Shown: piece by piece, positions 1-6,056 of the stretch
Position numbering within the stretch: position 1 is the first letter of the stretch
How the letters are laid out: each line of letters begins with the position of its first letter
NCBI GenBank assembly: GCA_033763355.1
Contig: JANRKT010000004.1
Location: 1 to 19,960 of the forward strand
Origin: JANRKT01 sp033763355
GTDB taxonomy: Bacteria; Bacteroidota; Bacteroidia; Chitinophagales; Chitinophagaceae
Reading direction: 5' to 3'
DNA length: 19,960 bases
The notes under the pieces: generated by a model
What the model was told of the DNA's origin: nothing
Databases searched by the model: none
The model's input: the letters and a program-made list of their open reading frames with translations, nothing else
Position numbers and translations under genes: made by a program

Positions 1-630
1 CACTTTCCAGTTATCAGGCAATGCTGCATATATTTCCTGCAAACTTTCTAATGTGTTTTGAAATGCCTTTCTGAAATTCAATTGACCGGGGAAACAACTA
101 CCATCGCTTAACCAAACAGTTAAAGCTTCAGAACCCAATTCAACCCCATGTCTGATCACTTCAATGTTATGTTCGATAGCCTGTTTACGGATTGACTTAT
201 TTACATTTTGTAAAGAGCCAAACTTATAACTCAGTTCCTGGTGTTTCTGATCCTGGAATGTGTTAGAGTTGACTGCATCAAACCGCAAACCCAGTTGTGC
301 TGCTAATGCTTTTATTGATGCATAATTTTCCGGAATATCCCAAGGTATATGTAATGATATAGCTCCGCTGCTTTGGTTCAATGCATGCAGTAAACCCACA
401 TCTTCCATTTTTTCTTCCAAATTGCCCGGCTCACCGGCGCCTGAAAACCTTCCAAACCTTGTTCCTCCTGTGCCCAAAGCCCAGCTTGGTATAGCCACCT
501 GGAAGTCTATCAGTTTTTGCAAGACTGCATTGACATCTTTCAAATCAGCCGCAACAAATTCAAATTTCCTCTTATGATCAGCCAGTGCAGCCTGGTTATG
601 TTCCTGTATTTTATATTTTTCAATTTGCAT
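1..630 (-). CDS. rhaI: L-rhamnose isomerase, Pseudomonas/RhaI type (3'-truncated by window edge)
   Basis: Interconverts L-rhamnose and L-rhamnulose in the cytoplasm, the first committed step of phosphorylative rhamnose catabolism. I translated this stretch by hand: the ATG at 630 opens a frame with no stop down to base 1, giving the first 210 residues. They follow the Pseudomonas stutzeri L-rhamnose isomerase closely, with the blocks IPSWALGTGGTRFGRF, SLHIPWD, FDAVNSNTFQD, SYKFGSL and LTVWLSDGSCFPGQLNF. This is the metal-dependent TIM-barrel type, not the E. coli RhaA sequence type. About half of a roughly 420-residue protein is present; the metal ligands in the second half lie outside the window. 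It follows rhaM by 43 bp and probably shares its transcript. Family assignment is firm; substrate range is inferred from the neighbours, since this family also isomerises other sugars. Confidence 0.93.
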   Translation of the reverse strand, partial: MQIEKYKIQEHNQAALADHKRKFEFVAADLKDVNAVLQKLIDFQVAIPSWALGTGGTRFGRFSGAGEPGNLEEKMEDVGLLHALNQSSGAISLHIPWDIPENYASIKALAAQLGLRFDAVNSNTFQDQKHQELSYKFGSLQNVNKSIRKQAIEHNIEVIRHGVELGSEALTVWLSDGSCFPGQLNFRKAFQNTLESLQEIYAALPDNWKV

Positions 631-649
631 AACAAAACGTTTATAACAT

Positions 650-670
650 GTCAGACGGGGACCGTCAGAC
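650..670. repeat. Short GTCAGAC direct repeat / small hairpin between rhaM and rhaI
   Basis: The 43-bp gap between rhaM and rhaI contains GTCAGAC twice, at 650-656 and 664-670. The copies flank GGGGACC, and the centre can form a 5-bp GACGG/CCGTC hairpin. No T-run follows in the direction of transcription, so it does not look like an intrinsic terminator. It may be a small dispersed repeat or an RNA-processing hairpin; the GTCTGAC core recurs at 5972-5988. Confidence 0.4.
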
Positions 671-673
671 TTG

Positions 674-988
674 TTAGGATAAATAAAAAACTTCTTTCAA
701 TAGCATATTCACAGGAGAGTTATCTTCATTTGTTTCCATAATGTCTTTCATATAAGCCCACCATTTCTTCATCACCGGATGTTTGGCTAATTCATCCAGT
801 TTGGTTTTATCATCAATTGTAAGATAACCGAATAAAACATTGGTTTCTTCATCGAGGAAAATGGAATAATCTTTTATACCTGCCTCTTTCAGCAATGTTC
901 CTAACTCAGGCCATAAAGCATCGTGTCTTTTTCTATATTCTGCTTCGTAGCCTTTAAACAATTTCATTTTAAAACCAACTCTTTGCAT
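674..988 (-). CDS. rhaM: L-rhamnose mutarotase
   Basis: Interconverts the alpha and beta anomers of L-rhamnose so that transport and isomerisation are not limited by spontaneous mutarotation. The open frame extends up to 1036, but only through a TTG directly after the rhaEW stop. I chose the ATG at 988 because it yields exactly 104 residues, the length of E. coli RhaM, and puts the key residues at the family numbering: Y18, H22 (catalytic), Y41 and the W76-W77 pair. The C-terminus (DNSPVNMLLKEVFYLS) also matches the family. An AAGGA lies about 13 nt upstream of this ATG, somewhat far for a Shine-Dalgarno sequence. The start lies 48 nt after the end of rhaEW, so the two are almost certainly co-transcribed. 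Cytoplasmic, no signal peptide. Confidence 0.95.
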   Translation of the reverse strand: MQRVGFKMKLFKGYEAEYRKRHDALWPELGTLLKEAGIKDYSIFLDEETNVLFGYLTIDDKTKLDELAKHPVMKKWWAYMKDIMETNEDNSPVNMLLKEVFYLS

Positions 989-1036
989 AGTATCATCAAA
1001 ATCCTTAAAATCTATCCAAAATCCAGGTTCAGACAA

Positions 1037-3202
1037 TCACCTCACAAACCCTGCAGCCACTCCCCCATCCACGTTCAGTACATTACCTGTTGACTTACTT
1101 AATAAACCTCCTGTAAAAGCAAAACATGCATTGGCAATATCTTCCGGTGTAATGATCTCGTTGAGTAATGTGCGCTTTGCATAATAATCAGGCAATTCCT
1201 CAACAGTTATTCCATACGCTTTTGCCCTTCCTTCAGCCCAGCCGCCGCTCCATATATTGCTTCCTGAAATTACAGCATCCGGGTTTACTACATTCACCCG
1301 TATTTTGTCTTTACCCAATTCAGCAGCATTCAATCTTGATAAATGCAATTGTGCTGCTTTAGCCGACCCATAACCCGCATTGTTTGGTCCGCTGACCAAT
1401 GCATTTTTACTTACGATATTCAATACATCACCACCCATATCCTGTTTGCGCATGATGTCAACCGATTTTTGTGTAACCACGAACTGGCCTTTTACCAATA
1501 CATCATACAGCAGGTCCCAATCCTTTTCGGTATGTTCTTCTATTGGTTTGGAGATAGAAAGACCGGCATTGTTTACAATAATATCCACACCACCAAAAGC
1601 AAGGGCTGCTGTTTGAAGGGTTTGTTCAATTGTATCTCCTTTGGTTACATCGAGTACATCGGCAGCGAATACATCTTTGCCAAACGATGTCTGAAATTCT
1701 TTCTTCGCTTCTTCAAGTCTTTCTGCATTCATATCATTTAATATTACACAAGCCCCTTCCTCTGCAAACTTTTTAGCAATAGCTTTGCCAATACCACCGG
1801 CGCTGCCAGTTACCAATGCAATTCTTCCGCTCAGGGCTTTTGGCTTTGGCATACGTTGCAGCTTGGCTTCCTCCAATAACCAGTATTCAATATTAAATGC
1901 TTCCTGCCTTGGCAATGATGTGTATTCACTTACAGCTTCAGCACCACGCATTACATTAATCGCATTGATATAAAATTCTGCAGCAACCCTTGCGGTTTGT
2001 TTATCTTTTGCAAAAGTGAACATGCCTACACCGGGATAAAGAATCACAACCGGGTTAGCATCCCGCATAGCAGGACTATTGGGATGCTTGCAGGTATTAT
2101 AATAGTCTGCATACATTTTCCGGTAATCAGCAAACAGCGGTGCAATCTTTTCTTTAACTGCACTGGTATTGGAAATATCTTCACCCGCTGTTAGATTTAA
2201 AACAAGCGGAGAAATTTTTGTTCTCAGGAAATGATCCGGGCAACTCGTTCCTAAAGGAGCCAATTTATCCAAATCATTTGAATTTACAAATTGCAATACC
2301 CGGTCATCATCAGTAAAGTGGCCGATCATACCAGCCCCCCTGCCCCCCGAAGGGGGGTTCTTCGAAAGATCACTATTGGAACAAAAACCTCTAAGTGTCG
2401 GTGCAAGTTGCGCCGCCTTCTTTAATCTTTCTTCTTTGGGTAATGATTGAATCTTCTGTCCGCCAAAAATCGGCCCTTTCTTTCCATAATTATCTTCTAA
2501 ATATTGTGCACAACGTTCAATCACTTCGAGTGTATTCATGTAACTTTCATAAGCTGTATCGCCCCAGGTAAACAAACCATGCGAACCCAACATGATACCC
2601 CGAATACCGGGATTCTCATCCAGACATTGCTTTAATTGCAATCCCAGATCAAATCCGGGTTTTTGCCATTTTACCCAACCAATGGTACCGCCGAATAATT
2701 CTTTGGTAATGCGTTCACCATCTTTGGCAGCAGCAATAGCAATAGCGGCGTCAGGATGCAAATGATCAATATGTTTAAAAAGCAGGAAACCGTGCAGCGG
2801 TGTGTCAATAGAAGGAGCTTTGGATGAAAGATCGTAGATACAATGGTTGAAAAGTTCTACCATTTCATCTTCATGCTCAATACCGCGATAAATATTTTTA
2901 AGACTGCGCAGACGATCTGTATATAAAGCAGCAAGACCGCTTCTCTTCATCGTGCCCAGATCACCGCCACTTCCTTTTACCCACATCACTTCAGTTTCTT
3001 TTCCGGTCAGCGGATCTTTGGCTAACGCTTTACAGGAAGTATTACCACCGCCATAGTTGGTAAGACGCAGATCTGCACCCAACAAATTAGAACGGTACAC
3101 CAATAAAGCTACTTCATCGCCAGCCATTGCTGCTGCTTTTGATTCATCCCACAGGTAGCTTACATGTTTAAAGGTTGTTGTTGCCGTACTCATAAATTTC
3201 AT
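1037..3202 (-). CDS. rhaEW: Bifunctional rhamnulose-1-phosphate aldolase / L-lactaldehyde dehydrogenase
   Basis: A 721-residue fusion. The N-terminal half (about 1-440) is a class II aldolase, with NYGGGNTSCK at 50-58, VKGSGGDLG at 76-84, and zinc-ligand-type histidines in LHGFLLFKHIDHLHPDAA (136-153) and GSHGLFTWGD (206-215). It splits L-rhamnulose-1-phosphate into dihydroxyacetone phosphate and L-lactaldehyde. The C-terminal half (about 458-721) is a short-chain dehydrogenase: TGSAGGIG at 465-472 binds NAD, NNAG is at 544-547, and S598, Y611 and K615 form the catalytic set. It would oxidise the lactaldehyde to lactate, as reported for RhaEW proteins. Residues 275-291 contain an extra NPPSGGRGAG stretch encoded by a palindromic repeat. 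The start could instead be M4 (base 3193); neither has a clear ribosome binding site. It lies between rhaT and rhaM. The kinase that supplies its substrate is not in the window. Confidence 0.94.
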   Translation of the reverse strand: MKFMSTATTTFKHVSYLWDESKAAAMAGDEVALLVYRSNLLGADLRLTNYGGGNTSCKALAKDPLTGKETEVMWVKGSGGDLGTMKRSGLAALYTDRLRSLKNIYRGIEHEDEMVELFNHCIYDLSSKAPSIDTPLHGFLLFKHIDHLHPDAAIAIAAAKDGERITKELFGGTIGWVKWQKPGFDLGLQLKQCLDENPGIRGIMLGSHGLFTWGDTAYESYMNTLEVIERCAQYLEDNYGKKGPIFGGQKIQSLPKEERLKKAAQLAPTLRGFCSNSDLSKNPPSGGRGAGMIGHFTDDDRVLQFVNSNDLDKLAPLGTSCPDHFLRTKISPLVLNLTAGEDISNTSAVKEKIAPLFADYRKMYADYYNTCKHPNSPAMRDANPVVILYPGVGMFTFAKDKQTARVAAEFYINAINVMRGAEAVSEYTSLPRQEAFNIEYWLLEEAKLQRMPKPKALSGRIALVTGSAGGIGKAIAKKFAEEGACVILNDMNAERLEEAKKEFQTSFGKDVFAADVLDVTKGDTIEQTLQTAALAFGGVDIIVNNAGLSISKPIEEHTEKDWDLLYDVLVKGQFVVTQKSVDIMRKQDMGGDVLNIVSKNALVSGPNNAGYGSAKAAQLHLSRLNAAELGKDKIRVNVVNPDAVISGSNIWSGGWAEGRAKAYGITVEELPDYYAKRTLLNEIITPEDIANACFAFTGGLLSKSTGNVLNVDGGVAAGFVR
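2330..2380 (-). repeat. In-frame GC-rich palindromic repeat inside rhaEW
   Basis: On the plus strand six Cs, GAA and six Gs form a perfect small hairpin (2343-2357), preceded by another C6 run (2335-2340) and followed by TTCTTCGAA. It is read in frame as about 17 residues (275-291, core NPPSGGRGAG) just before the conserved MIGHFTDD block. The aldolase proteins I know run almost directly from the preceding helix into that block, so this looks like an insertion that kept the frame. Similar C-run/TTCGG/G-run repeats are common in Bacteroidota genomes. The exact borders are estimated. Confidence 0.6.
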
Positions 3203-3220
3203 TTTATAGGCTCAATAAAG

Positions 3221-3305
3221 TTCTGAACGTACAAGTGTGCGACCCCGCATCGGCAGGGCAGGCCCAACGGAAGATTCATAGATATTCTCCGGCCGAACAC
3301 ACAAC
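3221..3305. repeat. GC-rich repeat-like intergenic element upstream of rhaEW
   Basis: The 177-bp gap between rhaT and rhaEW holds a stretch of composition unlike its AT-rich surroundings. Outer parts (GTTCTGAACGTACAAGTGTG near 3220 and CCGGCCGAACACAC near 3289) contain GTGTG/CACAC arms in inverted orientation. The centre (about 3243-3263) is a CCCCGCATCGGCAGGGCAGG segment that looks like a second repeat inserted into the first. I see no convincing promoter here and no intact gene; the short plus-strand reading frame over it (from 3235) is probably a repeat translation. Confidence 0.4.
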
Positions 3306-3355
3306 ACTCAAATTTCAATTCGATATATACATATTCATTTTTAATGTTAGTTACT

Positions 3356-3373
3356 CTCCGCCAATTGGCGGGG
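3356..3373. repeat. Palindrome just downstream of rhaT stop
   Basis: CCGCCAATTGGCGG (3358-3371) is a perfect 14-bp palindrome, extendable by two more base steps with one imperfect pair, starting 7 bp after the rhaT stop codon. In the rhaT transcript it forms a GC hairpin with an AATT loop but is not followed by a U-run. It may protect the 3' end of the rhaT message or be a dispersed repeat rather than an intrinsic terminator. Confidence 0.5.
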
Positions 3374-3379
3374 CTGGGT

Positions 3380-4468
3380 TCACTTCAGCGAATTTCCATA
3401 ACCCACCAGCAATACCGATAACAGGATAACAACAATACCCGCTATGATTGTTGTAATTGTTTTCTTATTCACGCCCTTCCATTCTTTTAAAATCAGCCCC
3501 CACATGTTGGCCACTAAAATGATAAACGCCATGTGCAGTATCCACGAACTGGGACCATTGCCCAATTTGCTTTCGCCCATTCCGTAAAAGAAAAACTGTA
3601 GAAACCAGGTAGTGCCGGCCAGCGCTGCAAAAAGATAATTAGAAGCTAATAGAGTTTTCTTATTGGTATAATCACCAAATGTTTTGTTGCGGGCATTCAG
3701 GATCATGCACCAGATAAAGTTGGTAGTAAGACCTCCCCACAAAAGCACCACGTAAATAACATTATTCCGATATAAAAATTCTCCTTCACCGGGATTCGCT
3801 GCTACCCATGCATCATTGGCCACGGTAGCCATTGACTGGCCGGCTTCCAATCCAAAATTGAAACAGGCGCTGAGCACACCGGATACAATGGAAACAAACA
3901 TACCAAGACCAAACTTGTATTCAGCCTTTACTTCCATACCATGCGGATCAGTAGCTGCAGCATTCAATTGCTTTTCCTTCATCATCCCCGCTTTTCCGCA
4001 AATGATGATCCCTAAAATACAAACCAGCAAACCTGCCAGCACCGTCAATCCCCAGTTGGAACTTATCATTGCACTGAATGTGTCCTTACCTGCAACAGGA
4101 GAAAAATTATAATAGATGGAAGGAATCAATGCGCCAAATACCATGCATAAACCAAGAATGATGCTGCTGCCCAGAGACACCCCCAGGTAGCGAACACCCA
4201 GGCCATAGGTCAATCCGCCAATGCCCCACAACAATCCAAAAAGATAAGTGATACCCAATGTGGAAAATTCAGTTCCGCTGATGATATCCGCAAAACCAGG
4301 AATGGTGAGCCAGGCAGCTATGGGTGGCACAACCAACCAGGAAAATAAACCTCCTGCGATCCAATAGCTTTCCCAATGCCAGCCTTTTACTTTTTTGTAA
4401 GGGATATAGAAACTGCCGGAAGCAAAGCCTCCGATAAAGTGAAAGATAACTCCTAATATGACCTGCAT
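3380..4468 (-). CDS. rhaT: L-rhamnose/proton symporter
   Basis: Inner-membrane permease that imports L-rhamnose with protons. The 362 residues match the RhaT family over their whole length: an N-terminal SGSFYIPYKKVKGWHWESYW block, GLLWGIGGLTYGLGVRYLGVSLG near 80-102, and a C-terminal WFLQFFFYGMGESKLG...WILHMAFI...GLILKEWKGV block. About ten hydrophobic membrane spans are visible. A longer loop (about 163-185) between spans carries KEKQLNAAATDPHGMEVKAEYK. The start at 4468 is well supported because the family begins this way. The upstream region carries the 20-bp repeat motif at 4531-4550. The first roughly 38 codons and the upstream motif have a decayed second copy in front of the GH78-like gene. 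Confidence 0.95.
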   Translation of the reverse strand: MQVILGVIFHFIGGFASGSFYIPYKKVKGWHWESYWIAGGLFSWLVVPPIAAWLTIPGFADIISGTEFSTLGITYLFGLLWGIGGLTYGLGVRYLGVSLGSSIILGLCMVFGALIPSIYYNFSPVAGKDTFSAMISSNWGLTVLAGLLVCILGIIICGKAGMMKEKQLNAAATDPHGMEVKAEYKFGLGMFVSIVSGVLSACFNFGLEAGQSMATVANDAWVAANPGEGEFLYRNNVIYVVLLWGGLTTNFIWCMILNARNKTFGDYTNKKTLLASNYLFAALAGTTWFLQFFFYGMGESKLGNGPSSWILHMAFIILVANMWGLILKEWKGVNKKTITTIIAGIVVILLSVLLVGYGNSLK

Positions 4469-4530
4469 GCCCGTTGTTATTTTTATTCAATATAGCAAGT
4501 GAAGTTCAAAACTAAATCAGACCGGTTTAA

Positions 4531-4550
4531 TAACTGTCATGTACTGTCCT
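4531..4550 (-). promoter_or_regulatory. Putative operator upstream of rhaT (shared 20-bp motif, copy A)
   Basis: Plus-strand TAACTGTCATGTACTGTCCT. Read toward rhaT it contains GACAGT twice with a 10-bp period, that is, one helical turn. Related copies lie at 7848-7867 and 16369-16388; 14 of 20 positions are identical in all three. It ends 62 bp before the rhaT start codon. A direct-repeat architecture suits an AraC-type activator, but no regulator is in the window, so the protein is unknown. Confidence 0.55.
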
Positions 4551-4553
4551 TAG

Positions 4554-4595
4554 AAAAACCCTTTTGGCAACCAATGTTTAGGGGTACAAGGGTTT
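4554..4595 (-). terminator. Possible intrinsic terminator after the alditol oxidase gene
   Basis: In the direction of transcription AAACCCTT (overlapping the stop codon of the preceding gene) can pair with AAGGGTTT, followed by a T-run. The loop is about 24 nt, large for a classic terminator, though it may fold further. If real, it separates the alditol oxidase gene from rhaT, which has its own putative operator. Confidence 0.4.
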
Positions 4596-5943
4596 AATAA
4601 ATATTCAGGTCCAGATACGCATTCCTGAATTTTCCTTCCGGATCATACTTTTTTATCAACTGCAAAAAATCCGGCAATTTTTCATACCGTGAATGTAAAA
4701 CGGAAGGAGCTATGGTAAATAATTTGCCCCAATGCGGACGGGGATTATAAGGAGCAAGCTCCGCTTCAATCATGGGCAATAATTTGCTGACCTCCGTCCA
4801 GTTTTGTTTCCATGTAAAATGAATAGCCACACAAGCCTGTTTGTAACATGGGCTCATCCACAGGTTATCGGCATCAATGGTGCGGATCTCCGTTATCATT
4901 AACTGGGGAAATATCTGGTCCCCTTTTTTCTCAAGGGCCAATATTGCTTCAAGGGCATTTTGGTGCGATACAAAATATTCAGATTGCAACTCTTCGCCGC
5001 TGCTGGGTGTAAATCCCATTTTGAAATGAGGCAACCGTTCATACCAGGGGCCTGCAACACCCATTTGTTCTGTGCAGTTTTCGGCAGAAAGCCTTGTAAT
5101 AGGATGAAGGTTTTGGATGGCAGTTCTTGCACCATAAAAATCAGCGCCAAGATCTTTTGTATCCGGTTCTATCCGGCGTTTTATCCAAACCTGGCTAATC
5201 TTTTGACTTTGCCAATCGGTAAAAAGACTTACGCTGTAACCACTTGACATAATGGCGTCAAAATTTTCTTTCAGCGATTGCAAAGGAAGCTCCTGAAACA
5301 AATCCTGCCTCACCTGGTAAGTCTTTTGCATGTCAAGCGTCACTTTTGTTACAATACCCAACGCACCCAAATTCACAACAGCCCCGTTGAAATTTTCTCC
5401 ATCTTTATCCCGGCTTAGATTAATCAGTTCTCCATTAGCGGCAACAAACTCCAGGCCCGCCACTGCCGACGCCAGGTTTCCGTTTTTAACACCCGATCCA
5501 TGTGTAGCTGTGGCACAGGCCCCTGCTACTGATATATGCGGCAAAGAAGCAAGATTGTGCAACGCATACCCATTTTGATGAAGTTGAGGTGCAAAGTCGC
5601 CATATCTGGCCCCCGCTTCAACGGTTATTTTGTTTGCCTGTTCGTCAATAGCAATTACTTTATTAAGACGTTTAGTTGAAATTTGATTTAGAGGACTATC
5701 GGCAATATCATTGAAACAATGTCGGGAGCCGAGTGCCTTCTGCCTGTCCAATTTTTTTACAAGCGCCTGCACTTCTTCTGCAGTTTTGGGCTCGTGAAGG
5801 TTCTTCGCTTTGTATTGATAGTTTCCCGCCCAATTTTTGCGGACTGTTTCTGGCTGTTGTTGCTCATTGCAGGAAATGAAAGGCGATAACAGGCCGCCTG
5901 CTGCAATAATTGATGACGTTTTTATAAAGGTTTTTCTTTTCAT
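4594..5943 (-). CDS. Exported alditol oxidase-like FAD enzyme (AldO/xylitol oxidase family)
   Basis: A 449-residue vanillyl-alcohol-oxidase-fold flavoprotein whose closest recognisable relative is Streptomyces alditol oxidase, which oxidises the terminal hydroxyl of polyols to an aldehyde and makes H2O2. Conserved are NWAGNYQYKAK (37-47), GSRHCFN with the expected covalent FAD histidine H75, SLPHISVAG (133-141), THGSGVKNG (148-156), the substrate-site set E352, R354, T377, K407, and HWGKLFT (404-410). Compared with AldO numbering, these residues keep a nearly constant offset, so the active site looks complete. The N-terminus (KRKTFIK, then a hydrophobic stretch ending at FISC) resembles a Tat signal and possibly a lipoprotein signal, so it probably acts outside the cytoplasm. 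Its place between a rhamnosidase and rhaT suggests a role with rhamnose-derived compounds, but the substrate cannot be told. Confidence 0.85.
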   Translation of the reverse strand: MKRKTFIKTSSIIAAGGLLSPFISCNEQQQPETVRKNWAGNYQYKAKNLHEPKTAEEVQALVKKLDRQKALGSRHCFNDIADSPLNQISTKRLNKVIAIDEQANKITVEAGARYGDFAPQLHQNGYALHNLASLPHISVAGACATATHGSGVKNGNLASAVAGLEFVAANGELINLSRDKDGENFNGAVVNLGALGIVTKVTLDMQKTYQVRQDLFQELPLQSLKENFDAIMSSGYSVSLFTDWQSQKISQVWIKRRIEPDTKDLGADFYGARTAIQNLHPITRLSAENCTEQMGVAGPWYERLPHFKMGFTPSSGEELQSEYFVSHQNALEAILALEKKGDQIFPQLMITEIRTIDADNLWMSPCYKQACVAIHFTWKQNWTEVSKLLPMIEAELAPYNPRPHWGKLFTIAPSVLHSRYEKLPDFLQLIKKYDPEGKFRNAYLDLNIY

Positions 5944-5971
5944 AAATCAAATCTTAAATATTGATGTGTTA

Positions 5972-5988
5972 TGCCAGTCAGACAGGCA
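5972..5988. repeat. 17-bp imperfect dyad with GTCTGAC core
   Basis: TGCCAGTCAGACAGGCA has matching outer (TGCC/GGCA) and inner (GTC/GAC) arms around a single central base, broken by one mismatch pair. It lies in the 113-bp gap before the alditol oxidase start. The GTCAGAC core is shared with 650-670. It could be a small dispersed repeat or an operator-like dyad. Confidence 0.3.
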
Positions 5989-6056
5989 CATTTGCAAAAA
6001 GCATTAAAAGATATGATTTTGTTCTTAGTTAAAAAAGAAACTCAGGGTTCATCAAT

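Noticed and set aside
1343..1741. Plus-strand open frame of 132 codons inside rhaEW
   Set aside because: It lies antisense to the well-conserved dehydrogenase domain, and its product has no recognisable features. Shadow of the real gene, as are the other plus-strand frames in the window.
3235..3429. Plus-strand 64-codon open frame between rhaT and rhaEW
   Set aside because: It covers the GC-rich repeat and the palindrome, overlaps the 3' end of rhaT, and the peptide looks repeat-derived. No sign of a real gene.
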